Positions 35,265-47,501 are shown, numbered from the stretch's first letter. The stretch is 64,000 nucleotides of DNA from Nissolia schottii (GCA_003254905.1 QANU01029220.1:1155749-1219748); one strand, 5' to 3'. The notes: a model not told the origin generated them from the letters alone. Translations and numbers: made by a program.

Positions 35265-36841
35265 TGCTTCGTGTACACTAATATTACATACATCCGTACA
35301 TACACCTCCCTTTTATACCTAATCAATGACAGTTATACGGTCTATAGTAGACTTTCCTCATTAACACCATCACGCGATCCCCCGACGCGATTTTCTCAAC
35401 CATATGACAAACAAAAACACACTTCGACGTGATTTTCTCAGCGATATCACACTCAAACCTATCAAACAATTTATTCTGAGCTACAGAATCCACATGCAAA
35501 AGCATTCTTGGAATGAATCAGCTTCGCGTTGTTTATGGAGTATGTTGTTATGGAGTTTAAAGCAATTTTGCAGAATATGATATATGGTTTTAGTGCACAA
35601 ACATTACGTACTTGTGTAACAACATTGTGATTTTACTCAAACATAAATAAGTTCGCAATATTTATACATTTTGAATGGAAAAACTTTATAAAAATTAGTT
35701 TACATACATGTGTATACACACTTTTATACATTCTAAAGCATAAACTTTACATATATGCATATTACTTAATGTATAGTTAAGTAATATTGCAGAATATGAA
35801 ATCTGATTATAGTGCACAAACTTTATATAACTCTGTACACAAACTTTATATGACTGTGTACACAAACATTACGTACTTGTGTACAACACTATGATTTTAC
35901 TCAAACATAAATAATTTCACAATATTTATACATTTTTAGTGGACAAACTTTACAACAATTGGTTCACATACATGTGTACGCACACCTTTATACATTATGA
36001 TGGATGAACTTTACATACATGCATATTACTTAATGTATAGTTAAGTATTTTTGCAGAATATGATATCTGATTGAAGGGCACAAACTTTATATGACCATGT
36101 GCACAAACTTTATATGACTGGGGGCACAAACATTACGTACTTGTGTAACAACATTGTGATTTTACTCAAACATAAATAAGTTCACAAACTTTATACATTT
36201 TGAATGGACAAACTTTATAAAAATTCGTTTACATACATGTGAACACACACTTATATACATTATAATGGATAAACTTAACATATATGCATATTACTTAATG
36301 TATAGTTAAGTAATATTGCAGAATATGAAATCTGATTGTAGTGCACAAACTTTATATGACTCTGTGCACAAACATTATGTGATTTCATGTACAAACATTA
36401 CGTACTTGTGTACAACACCGATGTTACTTAAACATAAATAAGTTCACAATATTTATACATTTTTAGTGGACAAACTTTATAAATGTTAGTGACATGCACA
36501 AAACTTCACACACATGCACAAAACTTTATAGATTTGTATAAAACTTAACCTACAGTTAAGTATTTTGTAGAATCTGATAAATGTGATTTGAGTGCACAAT
36601 CTTTTATATGAGTACGAGAGTGACGAGAGATGACAGTGACGAGAGTGAAGAGAGAACGACGGATGAGAGCGACGAGAGTGATGAGAGAAAGCGGAAGAAA
36701 GTGGAAGCGGCAAGGTTTTGAGATTCACATGTTTTTAACGCGCGAGTGGGTGAGAGTGGAATGAGTGGTTATTTGAGGGGACCTACTATATTTTTATATG
36801 GGTGTATGTATGATGTATAAGTTTAGGGTGTACGTGTAGCA
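35265..36841. mobile_element. 1.6-kb inverted-ended element with ~260-bp internal tandem repeats
   Basis: The left end TGCTTCGTGTACACTAATAT...CATACATCCGTACATACACC is matched by the right end read on the other strand, TGCTACACGTACACCCTAAA...ATACATCATACATACACCC. Between them, units with AATGTATAGTTAAGTA, TTGCAGAATATGA, TGCACAAACTTTATATGAC and AACATTACGTACTTGTGTA recur near 35560, 35795, 36050, 36316 and 36550. A GACGAGAGTGA-rich stretch lies near the right end (36610-36700). No transposase frame is present. A MULE-like non-autonomous element is possible, but no target duplication was seen. Confidence 0.55.
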
Positions 36842-37182
36842 AAACTATTTCAGAATTGACGGTAAAGTGGATGATGTATACGTTATACATGTAACAAGGT
36901 TAATCATTGCATTTACTTATTACTTTATTTAATACTTACGACAACATTACTCTTAAATTATTGTTAATGTAAAAACAAGGATAAATTAATCTCTTAAAAT
37001 TAAAAAGTGCTTAATCTTTGATGAATAAAAAGGAAAGAATGCCTAATAAAAAATTATATTAAAGAGTGATTAATTGAAAGATAGATATATTTTTTCTTTT
37101 TTAATTTGTCTACTTTAAGTTGTGCGTGATGACTATCATAGTTAGATTTATTATTAGAATATAAATATGATAGAAAAAATGT

Positions 37183-37228
<46 letters not shown>

Positions 37229-37436
37229 GATAGTTAATGTTACCTAACTTTAAAAAATGGATAAGTATTTAGGGAAAGAAAAGAATAAAAAGTTAAGTAA
37301 AAGGAAAAATAAAAAAAAACAAAGTTAGTATTAACGAGTGCAAATATTACTGTATAAAAGAGGAAGACGGCAAATACTGAATCGGGTTGGAACAAGAAAT
37401 TATATTGCTCAGACTGAGCTGAAGAGAGTTGTGTTG
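36842..37436. other. intergenic DNA and 5' leader of the CCCH gene
   Basis: AT-rich, with a (TA)n microsatellite at about 37187-37224. The 5' UTR of the gene starting at 37437 lies at its right end. A second stretch resembling the preceding element's end (GATGATGTATACGTTATACA, 36873-36892) hints at nested insertions. Confidence 0.45.
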
Positions 37437-40400
37437 ATGGAAGAAGCACTGAAGATGAAAAAGATAGAAGAAGAGGAAGAAGAAGAAGAAGAAAAAGGAG
37501 GAGGAGGAGGAGAAGAAGAAGAGACGAAGAAGATGAGTCGAAAGGAGAAACGGAAAGCAATGAAGAAAATGAAGCGGAAGGAGATTCGGAAAGATATTGC
37601 GGCGAAGGAGCGGGCGGAGGAGGAGGCTCGCCTCAACGATCCCGAGGAGCAGAGGCGGTTGGAGCTGTTGGAGCAGGAGGAGGCCGAGAGGATGGAGAGG
37701 GACAGGAAGCTGTTCGAGGAGAGTGAGAAGGCTTGGATGGAAGAGAGAATAAGAAGAGAGCAGCAGCAACAGCAACAACAAGAGCAGACGAACCTTCTCG
37801 AAGAATCGGAGCCGGCGCCTAACGAGAACGAGAACGAGAACGACGATGATGAATGGGAATACGTGGAGGAAGGGCCTCCTCAGATTATTTGGCAAGGAAA
37901 CGAGATCATCTTCAAGAAGAACAGAGTCAGGGTTAGGGTTTCAAACAAGGAACCGAATCAAAACCAGGTAATTGAATGCGTTCGTGTCTTCTATCACTCA
38001 CCGAATTGCTTTGCTCATTTTCCATTTATCATCATCGATTGATCAATTGACGCTGTTGCCGTTGCAGGATGCTGATAATGATAATGATAGACCTACATCA
38101 AATCCTTTCCCCCCTGAATCTCGCACAAGTTCGCCCACTCAACAGCCGCTCGAGAAAGTTGCTCAACAAATTCCCAATTTTGGAACCGAACAGGTTTCCT
38201 CCTTTTATCTCACTCTGTTAGTTGAACTTGATGTGCTCGATAGGGATAATGCTTCTTATTATTGATTTACCGGTTATCTGTGTATGGCAGGACAAAGCTC
38301 ATTGTCCTTTCCATTTAAAAACGGGAGCGTGTCGATTTGGTCAGCGTTGTAGCAGAGTCCATTTTTACCCCGATAAGTCATGCACCATTCTGATAAAAAA
38401 CATGTACAACGGTCCTGGCCTTGCTTGGGAGCAAGATGAAGGCCTTGAGGTCTGTTAATGCTGCTTTCATGCCTTCACTGTATCCTCAAAGAAGCTCCTT
38501 GCATTTCCTGCACTTTTACTCTACAACTAGTTACTCTATATCAATGCTGTTCTGTTTTAGTAAGAGAATTGGCCTTTTACATCTTTTGTCTGCATCTGCT
38601 TCGTTTATTAATTAAAAAAAATAAATAAAAAGAATTCCAATTCAAAGTATCCTATTATCCTTTTTGTGGTTGGTTTTGAACATTCTAACTATTGCATCCT
38701 CCTGCCCCCCACATCTCACGTACCAAATGTTGGTAGGTATAGTTTGATTGCGTGAAATTAGTTTTTCTTGATTTTCAATATTCTTCATGCAGTTGCTTCA
38801 TCTGACATTTTTTCCTTGGGAAAGGAGTCTATTCAATTCTTCAATATTCTTTTACTTGTAGATATTTCTTTTGTTCTTTGACTTAATAATAATCAGAGAT
38901 TCATTGCGAAATTCATTTTGATGGAGGCTCATGGTTCTGGCCTTGGTTGATCGAGGATAAAGATATTAGCTGTTGTATCCTTGGGGGATAGCTATCGAAT
39001 ATTGATCCTCCTCCCTTGTTAGTCACTTAATCAATCTACTTTCTTTAAAGTCTCTTTGACTTGTTTTAAATTTCCCTATTCTTAGATTTTTATTTATCAT
39101 CCATGTCATTTATTTGAATTACCATTGGCATCATACTTTCGACTTCTTTATTTTTATTTACTTTTTGCATGTATTTACTTCAACATAACATTTTAGGATG
39201 GATTCATTATTTGTATCGTATATTTAAAATTCCTTCTTTCAAATGTCACAATTTCCAAAATTTCTTACTCTAATAAATTACATATTCTTGCTCCTTAACC
39301 ATAAGTAGTTGTCAGGCAATATCCAAGACATGGCTTATGGAGCTATGTTGCAGGTTAATGGTCATGAACTTCAAAGGGTTTGAGATTGTGGCAGCAAGAC
39401 CTAAAAAATGTGGATGCAGTTAGTGATTCTTAAAAATACATTGCTATTATTATTTTTATTTTTGGTGGGAGTGTGGGAAGATATTTTTGGTGGGAGTGTG
39501 GGAAGATTTTACGTGTGAATTCAACATTTTTGTTTGATGTTTGAGGCTGCCATTCCTAAGCTGGTTATGTCTACAAACTCTTGGGTGGTCTCATTTACAA
39601 ACCATGTATTGCAATCTGCTGTCATGTTTCATTGGTTCTAGACTTCTAGCTCGCTCAGATGGGAGCATACTATATTCTCACTTAGATTTCTTGCTTCTTA
39701 GCTCAATATTATACTGTAGTTAAGATGGCACCTTCGAGTGTTAACATATAGCACTCACCATTTTACTTCCATAATGACAACAATTACCAAACCTTATCTA
39801 ACTAGGTGGGTTGGCTACATAGAATGTTATAATATCCAATAAAAAAAATATTCTATACAGTCAAACCATTAGAATGTAAATATATTTTTAATGGTTTTAC
39901 TACTAGTTTGTATTGGTCTTCCTCTACATCTAGTTATTGTGCTACTCTTCATTTGAGGGCTTCTATAGGGCTACTACACACACCATCAAACTACCTAAGG
40001 TGATATTCTACCATATTTTCCGCAATTGATGCTACTCCAACTTTTGTCCCTAATGGATTCATTCCCAATTCTATCTTGTCTATTGTGTTCACTCATCCAA
40101 TGCAACATTGTTGTCTCTACAACACTGATCTTATTTTCTTGTTGCATTTTTACTGTCTTTCTACTTAAACAAAAATCATGTTCTTCTAAAGATTGTCTTC
40201 ACAGCTCTAACTTCCTATTTATTCTCTCTCCACACACCTTTTTGAACTACATCATTTGCAAAAAAATGCATTATGGCCTTGACTCTTAGATATGATTAGC
40301 AATCACATCCAAGACCAGGGTAGAAAAGGTAAGGACTCAGAATTGACACGTGTAGTCCTATAGTTATAAGAAAATCTTCTGACCTCACCTTGTGATCTCA

Positions 40401-42735
40401 CTCTTATTGTGACTCTCTCTCTCTCTCTCTCTACACCCCTCTGTTGGCACCCCATTGTATGTCTTTTCCAAATTGATAAAAAAAAATGTGTTACCTGTCT
40501 TGGCTGTTTTCATAAAATTGTACACTGGTATCTTATACGTTCTCAATGAATCTTATAGTTGTCTTAAGACTCTTGCAAACTAGTGCACATAGGATATTGG
40601 TTAATCTTTGACAGAATAAATGCATCAGTTTTCAGTACACTGGTACTATTTTCAATACTCATTAAATATAATATGAGAAGTCATTATGAATTTCAACACT
40701 AAGTAATTAATTTATTTTCAAAATAGTTACTTTAAAAACCAATAAACTAGTCAATGCATCAATTACACTATCAAATATTTGTCACTACTTAACTAGCCCC
40801 AGGGCACTAGTTGGCAAAGCCTTCAATACTCATTAAATACAATATGAAAAATCATTATGGTAGCTTGGAGCATTGTGTGCTCAAGTTTCTGCTAGTTGAA
40901 TAAACTTGGTTTAGAGGAGTGCTTCTTTCTTAATCACGTCATCATGTGGATTGGTTGCATGAACATCAACTCAGATGAGCAGCAACGTATTATGTCACTT
41001 TAGACCAAACTAGTATTCTTGTTGGCCTTTGTATGTGCTTAGTAGTGGTGTGTATAGGTTATTCCGAGGCTTTGGAGATAATAGTGAAGGAAGATTTTGG
41101 TGGAGATTTGCAGTGCTCACAATGGATTTTGATATACTTAGTGTTGCCATCTCTAAAGTAGTTTTTTTCTGAATGCATCTGTTCTGGGAGAGGATTTTCA
41201 TTTGGCTTCTCTTTTATGTTCTACACGACTGCACCTTGTTTAAAGAAGTTACTTCCACTTATATTCAATGAGGGGGCACCTCTGGTTTCCACTGCTGAGA
41301 TAGCTAAGTTTGGCATCTACTACTCTTTGTAGCTTTGGTTTCACTTTCATCCTATTTCACTGCTGAGATAGCTGAAATTGGAATCTATTTCTCTTCACAT
41401 TTTTTTTGGGTTTTACAGTGTGTTGTTTACTATATTTAATCTTTTACATGTAGAAATAATTGAAAGTATCAGTTTCATCAAAACTTAGCAATTATTTGGG
41501 CACTAGCATATATAATATTACTTCTAGTGCTCACATCAACTGCATAATCTTCTATTACTTAGTATATTTATTATATTTGAATACCTAGAATTCTTGTTTG
41601 ACTTGTTTACTCAATTTTCAGTATATGGATGAGGAGGTTGAACGCTGTTTTGAAGAATTTTATGAGGATGTTCATACAGAGTTCCAGAAGTTTGGAGAAA
41701 TTGTGAACTTCAAGGTTCATAGATAGAAGTTTTACTTTTGAAGCTTTGACAGTTTCTTTCTCATTAAAATTTAGCATTAGTTATATTAACTTAAGTTTCA
41801 ATTAATTTTATTTATTTATTACAGAACTTAGTTATATATTTGTCATATATTGTCATTGTCTTCCATTTTCTTGGTATATATGGTACATATGTATCCAACA
41901 TTTTTGAAAAGAAAAAATTCTAGGTGTATTGGAAAGTAAATCAACAAGGGGATATCACTTTTACCTGTTTGAATAGCAGATAAAGTGGCAACTGAAATGT
42001 GAAACATTTGTAATAACTATTGGATTTTGAAGGACGTGAGTCATTGTCCTTCCTGATTTCCCTTCATCTCCAACTTATATTATTGTAGCATCTCAAGCCA
42101 TTAATCCTATTATCTGTATTCCTGTCAGGTGTGTAAAAATGGTTCATTTCACTTGCGAGGAAATGTTTACGTGCAGTATAGATTTTTGGATTCTGCTCTG
42201 CTTGCTTATAACTCAGTTAATGGTCGCTACTTTGCAGGGAAACAGGTATTGTATTCCTTGTTTGTTCTTGATGAATATCTAGAATGTTGTAATATGATCA
42301 TACACATTTCATGTAAATTCTAAGTGTGGTAGTAATTCGTGTGGCTTGGGATATTTCTTGGGTCTTCACCTCTGCTGTGTTTGATAACTCATTAATGTCC
42401 TGATTTTGTATTATTGTGCTGTAAGGCTGTAAAATTCCTCCTATCTCCATGGAAAGCCTGAAGAAATGTTTGATGCAAAACTAGTTATGTTTTATGGCAG
42501 ATAAGCTGTAACTTTGTTAATTTGACAAGATGGAAGGTTGCCATATGTGGCGAGTATATGAAGTCAGGTTTCAAGGTACACAATTATATCAATGACTACT
42601 AAACTGATATAATATATTTTTGATTAAAAAACTATATAACACACACAGGTGTATATAATCTGGCTTTAGATACTAACAGCTGTCTGGTTCATTTGTGCAA
42701 ATGATGTGGCCTCTTAATTGGTTTCTATATATATA

Positions 42736-42778
<43 letters not shown>

Positions 42779-44431
42779 ACATTGAATTAGTCAGAAAATG
42801 CGGTGAGTCAATGAGTCACACTCATATATTAAAGCTGATCTTTCTTTTGCATCTTGATAGACGTGTTCCCATGGAACAGCTTGCAATTTTATACACTGTT
42901 TCCGGAACCCTGGTGGAGATTATGAATGGGCTGATTCTGATAGACCGCCTCCAAAGTATTGGGTGAAAAACATGGCTGCTTTATTTGGTTACTCTGATGA
43001 TTATGAGGCCTTAAGGGAGCAAGAAAGTTTCAGTGTGCTGAAGAATAACAGCAAGATGTCAAAAACAGATTCTGGCAGGTGTGCTTTCACTTTTTTGTTC
43101 CTCATTCTTTCACATGGAATGGAGTGAATTTTAAATGGACAAAAACAAATTTGTGGTAATTTTTGGCATGCTGATGCAAAAGAACTGAATACTTGTCATT
43201 GTCGTGTAAAATTTGAAGATTTTAGATTAAACATGATGCATTTTCTATTTAATGTTGTGTTTATGTATCCTGGAAATGATTAAGGTCAAGAATCCTTCTG
43301 GGAGAATATGGGGGGAGTTTTGGGATAAGGTCACCACTAGCAACTATGATGTTGTCAATGTGCTCAAAAAGTCAAAATCTCGATTTGGTTATAGTGTTCA
43401 AAAAATAAAGCAAAAAACTCCACTTGAGGAATTATCCAAAACATCTTATCAACTCCACTGCACAGCCTTGTCTTTTCTCATGCTGCATCAAACAGTGTCT
43501 TATATTTGATGGAAATAGTTACATGTTAGTGGCTAAAAATTTTTTTTTTTGACATGGAGCAAATATAACTTAGAGTAGTTTTTTTGCAGATTTGAGTCCA
43601 AGTTGTTCTATTTGTCTTTATTTACTTTATCTATCCATTTTGATTGATTATGTCAGCATTTCTCTCTATTTTTTCATGTCAATTTATACTTGTTCTTGAA
43701 GCATGAGAATCTTTTGCAGATATCACTCAAGTAGATCAAGATCTAGGGAGATGGATTGGTCAAATAGTTTTTCTGGTAGAAGAAAGCATGGAGATGATCG
43801 AAATCAAGGAACTCCTGATGAGGAATGGAATGCCAATTTAAAAGATAACCATAAAATGAAACGCAGAACTCCTGACACTGATTCTGATAGGGAATGGTTG
43901 GACAAAGATGAAGATAGGAAAAATCAGCATAAACATGCTAGAAAAAGCTCGTTTAATAGTAACAAGGATGACAGTAGAATAAGCCATGACGAGGATTTTG
44001 ATATGGAGTGGGCTACAACTAGGGACAATGATAAAGAGCATGGCAGAGAACCAAGAAACTCACGAAAGGGAAACAGGGGTAGCAGGGAATGGATATATGA
44101 GTCTGAATCGGATGGGGATAGAGATAGAAAAAGGCACCATAGTAGCAGAAGGAAAAACTCGAGACATCAGAGCAGGGGCAGCAGAACTGGTGAAGCTGAA
44201 TCTAGCAAAATTTTGTTTGATCAAGGAGACTTGGAAGAACGTGATGGTTCTAAGAAAAGCTCGAGACGCAGGAGATCTGGACTTCAGGATGACAATAAAG
44301 ACTATGAGAATGAAAATGAAGAAGTTGGTGGAGGTTGGTCGCGGTGGCAGAGTGACAGACAATCACAACATCACAAAAAGAAGAGCTCAAAACACAAGAA
44401 GAAATTGGATTCCATCAAAGGAGACAACTAA
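37437..44431 (+). CDS. C3H5: U2AF35-related CCCH zinc-finger/UHM protein (C3H5 / ZRSR2-RGH3-like splicing factor)
   Basis: Eight exons, 37437-37967, 38068-38193, 38291-38449, 41622-41714, 42129-42245, 42501-42575, 42861-43078 and 43720-44431, give 676 residues. Translation should start at the ATG at 37437; the frame is open further upstream but only from a GTG. Residues ~1-150 are a highly charged Glu/Lys coiled-coil-like region with poly-E, poly-G and poly-Q. The first zinc finger is C-x8-C-x5-C-x3-H ([20 protein letters not shown]). A U2AF-homology RRM follows ([47 protein letters not shown]), then a second finger [11 protein letters not shown] and [20 protein letters not shown]. The last exon is Arg/Ser/Glu/Asp-rich. 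Relatives (human ZRSR2, maize RGH3) recognise 3' splice sites, especially of U12-type introns. Intron 3 is 3.2 kb and contains LINE debris. Confidence 0.93.
38450..39774. other. left part of C3H5 intron 3
   Basis: Ordinary T-rich plant intron sequence. A 21-bp direct repeat of TTTTTGGTGGGAGTGTGGGA lies near 39460-39505. No exon was recognised here. Confidence 0.45.
39775..40300 (-). mobile_element. RTE-type LINE 3' fragment in C3H5 intron 3
   Basis: The left edge has ACAACAATTACCAAACCTTATCTAACTAGGTGGG and GGCTACATAG, the same tail as the copy at 219-345. On the minus strand the rest reads pieces of the RTE open reading frame, for example [12 protein letters not shown] and later R-G-R-P, matching from memory the end of plant RTE reverse-transcriptase proteins. 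Several stops and frame breaks show it is dead. It is antisense to the host gene. Confidence 0.6.
40301..41621. other. right part of C3H5 intron 3
   Basis: A (CT)n run sits near 40412-40430. Two short duplications are visible: TTCAATACTCATTAAATAYA (40652 and 40831) and CACTGCTGAGATAGCT (41289 and 41358). No exon or RNA gene is supported. Confidence 0.45.
42726..42776. repeat. (AT)n microsatellite in C3H5 intron 6
   Basis: AT dinucleotides interrupted by GTGTGTAT, about 85 bp before the acceptor at 42860. Such tracts are length-variable. Confidence 0.8.
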
Positions 44432-45148
44432 GAGTGCAAGCTGGGAGGTAAGAGAGTCGTCTGGTAAGAACTCAAGCGAGGACAGACATCATTGGGGCGA
44501 AGGAAGTGATAATCACTTACAATACACTGTTAGAGCTCGAGAGGACAATGGAAGAGATCTGAACTATCCTGCTCACTGTTATATGTATCCTTGTGAGTTC
44601 GCGATCATGGATTCTTTACAAAGGGATTCCCTTCCCGAGTCGTTTATCATGTTTGTTTTTCATGGACTTAACGGCAGTATGAGAGGAACCTTTGCCGGTC
44701 TCCCAGTTTTGCCCTTTGTTCCAATGGGCTTTGTTTGATAACAATTTGCATATTTACATCAATATAGACTATTTACCCAAGCACGTTCCTGTTATAGATC
44801 CCAGAATATTTTATTTTTATTTTTATTTGGTGTTTGTACTTGCACTCTTGTGGCTGGTTCAACGTAAACCAGCTTGACTTTAGTAGCAGAGTATCACTTG
44901 CAATGTCAGATGGTTGTAGATTTGTACCGAGTAGTAGTGTAAATACACAAAGGATGATTAAATACTTGATGAATTGCATAAAGAATTAGTAACGAAGTAA
45001 CTACTACGTCTTTTACCTTAATGAACAAGTCTATGTTTGCGACTTTTATTGAGTAGCACTAGCACGTAAAAATGAAGGGTGTAACTTTTTGAACAAGAGG
45101 AGCATGTGCATGCATGAGTTGCGAAAGGGGTAATTGACCGACTTGAAA
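44432..45148. other. 3' flank between convergent genes
   Basis: Contains the 3' UTR of the C3H5-type gene and the short 3' flank of the minus-strand gene ending at 45149. Directly after the stop, another frame stays open for ~100 codons and an AG|GTAAGA donor-like site lies at ~44448. I read this as UTR. Confidence 0.5.
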
Positions 45149-45739
45149 TTACTTGTCTAGTTTAATGTGAAAACACGGAAATAAGCACCGAAACAAATAA
45201 GCACCAAAGCTAAAGACAGACCCTGATTGAGCAGGTGTGTCTGTTGTAGCTGCTTGAATTGGTGGCACTGGAATGCCATAAACAGGCGCTTCTGAATCCG
45301 AAACTGTATATTGCTGTTGATAGCCATAGGATTGGGTTGAGGAGGCAGCGCTGACAGTGACGGCCAGATCAGTTGGTGGCTGTGGCTGTGCTTGAGCTGT
45401 ATTAGCAAAAATATCATAGGCCTCTACTTGTGGGGGTGTCAAGAATGTGCCGTAGTCCACATACTTGTGTTCAGCTTCGAGCCACGAGGATGAAGATGCA
45501 GCAGTAGGAGGTAGGGGTGGAGCTGATGGCTGAATGGAGGAGGAGGAGGAGGAGGAGGAGCCACAGCAGCGGTAATGGTGATAGTTACAGTAGTGATGAG
45601 AATGAGAGGGTGGTGGCGGAGGATCGTAATCAGGAGGGTAATAATAAGGCTCATGCTCGTTCCTCCTCCTCTTCTTCCTACTCGTCTTTTTGGACCATAG
45701 CTTGAGTTTCTTCACAGCCCCCTTGATTAGGCTTTTCAT
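45149..45739 (-). CDS. Unrecognised basic/proline-rich small protein
   Basis: An intronless 196-residue frame on the minus strand, MKSLIKGAVKKLKLWSKK at the start. Residues 1-27 are strongly basic (K/R clusters SRKKRRR), which could be a nuclear signal or a membrane-surface helix. Next is a Tyr/Pro/His-rich segment (PYYYPPDYDPPPPPSHSHHY), a YRCCG with eight serines, then the more complex block HKYVDYGTFLTPPQVEAYDIF, a Gln/Ser-rich stretch, and the C-terminus FGAYLFRCLFPCFHIKL. A TATA box stands 52 bp upstream of the ATG, and codon use is coherent, so I think it is a real gene. I do not recognise the family. It converges with the C3H5-type gene. Confidence 0.7.
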   Translation of the reverse strand: MKSLIKGAVKKLKLWSKKTSRKKRRRNEHEPYYYPPDYDPPPPPSHSHHYCNYHHYRCCGSSSSSSSSIQPSAPPLPPTAASSSSWLEAEHKYVDYGTFLTPPQVEAYDIFANTAQAQPQPPTDLAVTVSAASSTQSYGYQQQYTVSDSEAPVYGIPVPPIQAATTDTPAQSGSVFSFGAYLFRCLFPCFHIKLDK

Positions 45740-45790
45740 GAATTGCCGACCTCCACTCCACGCTCTTGTTGCTTAGCTATAGCCTATAGG

Positions 45791-45803
45791 TATATATATA
45801 TAT
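45791..45803 (-). promoter_or_regulatory. TATA box of the 196-residue protein gene
   Basis: TATATATATATAT lies 52-64 bp upstream of the minus-strand ATG at 45739, which would give a very short 5' leader of some 20-30 nt. Confidence 0.45.
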
Positions 45804-47501
45804 GCAGAGATACAACGAACGAGAATTTCTCCCTTTGAAAGCACAAGCAGCACTGCCTATACTAACAGGAGCGTCTACAAGTCGTAGTAGATCTTTCTTT
45901 CTTTCCCCCTTCTCTTTTTTCAAATATTTGACCGTTGTCTATCCACTTCAATTTAAGAGGTTTACGTTACATTTTGATGATGATGATGCACATTTCATTT
46001 TCCACAACAAAGCAGATTCTCAATTTATTATTATTTCACTGTCTTAATCAAATCTCTCATTTTCACATTATAAGGGTGGGCAACATCTTATTTTAATTTT
46101 AATTTTTAAATCTTACAAATTTAAAAAAATAAATAAATAAATCGATCTCACTCTTATCACTTAAATTCAACTTACAATTTTGCTTTTATTTTACTCTTCT
46201 AATTTTACATAAAATTTTAATTTTGACAACCTAAATCCTAACGGAAAAAAGATCATCCGGCATTTATGGAAGTTAAGGTTTAGACTCAAATCATGCTTAA
46301 AAGGTTGAGCTCAGACAAAACTACACACAATTATAAAATTCAAGCTCGACGTGAGTTTAGAACATTGATAAAAAGGATGATTAATATACACACGAGTAAT
46401 ATAATAAAATCATTATCATTTAATAAAGTCACATAACTTCTACAAATATACAATACCCTTTATTTCATTCTTCCAAGAAACCGACCACTCCTTTGTATGA
46501 AATTGGAGGTGTATGGTGTTTGGATTAGAACTTCGACACTGATGAAAGTTCCAATAAAGAAAAAATCAAGATAGTACTAGCAGCAAAACCCTGCCACGAA
46601 GCTAGTCAATACATTTTTCTTCTTTCTAAATCACTATATATGATGGGAAGCTCACCATAGGCCATCATCAGTCTTCTTATCTGAAGATAGCCAAAGCATG
46701 CTGAGATATCAGACTAACAATAATTCAAATGAAACTGTCCAAACCCAAACGTAAGAAATTATGGGAATGGATCCGCTAAATATGGTCATTTTTTATAATG
46801 TAATAAAAGAAAAAAAACGTATATATTTTAAACAAGTAGAACCTTAAAATTAGTAAAACCCAATTAAAATGTTTGTGCCTTTCTCTTCCATTACATGACC
46901 AAACATAAACCTATTTAACCAGAGGATCCATTCCCATGAAATTATTAACTGAAAGAAACTCCAGATTAGACTATGCACAGCTCCTGCTACAGGAGAAAAA
47001 ATATGGCTCAATATACATACATTAAATAGTATTCAAAGATTATAGAAAGTTATATACAGAAATGAGATGCAATACGTGGAGTGAAGTACTAAAGAACCAT
47101 AAAGAAAAACAAGCATAGAGTAGTAAGATACTCGACCAAAGACATACATTTTTTTTTCATGCTCGCAGCCCACTCAAAACTGAACAAGCAACGGACCGCG
47201 AGACTCTTGGTAGCGAAAACCAAGCCATAGAAGAAGTAGAAAACCCAAAATACCCGTGAAGCCTATCTTTTGAAGCAGAGATCAAACAGCAGCAGTATAT
47301 CAAGCCAGTCTTCTGTGTTGATGCCGTCATGCTGCTCCAGCATAGAGATAAAGAATACACACCAGTGGTGGTAGCTCCTTTAGGCCATTGATGAAGTGCG
47401 CTTGTCAAGTTCATTCTCAATTTCTTCTCTCACGTTCTACTTCCTACTTTCATACCAATATTTTATTGTATATAACTACAGTATTGCAAAACCTAGCAGT
47501 A
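45804..47501. other. intergenic DNA and 3' flank of the ARF gene
   Basis: No credible gene. The right part (from ~46.9 kb) is likely 3' UTR or 3' flank of the minus-strand ARF gene. AT-rich, with no clear repeat boundary. Confidence 0.45.

Noticed and set aside
33400-36550. CRISPR-like repeats
   Set aside because: Units are diverged, of variable length, contiguous without spacers, and in plant DNA; they are transposon-type tandem repeats.
37338-37436. Upstream extension of the C3H5 protein
   Set aside because: It begins at GTG, and the first ATG in frame is at 37437.
43986-44738. 250-codon alternative frame over the last C3H5 exon and 3' UTR
   Set aside because: Its first part is a shadow of the RS/RE-rich exon. 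The part after 44431 looks mildly protein-like, and a splice site (AG|GTAAGA near 44448) could in theory join it, but the main frame ends properly with TAA.
47157-47420. 87-codon minus-strand frame 3' of the ARF gene
   Set aside because: Lies in the probable ARF 3' UTR or flank; no recognisable motif.
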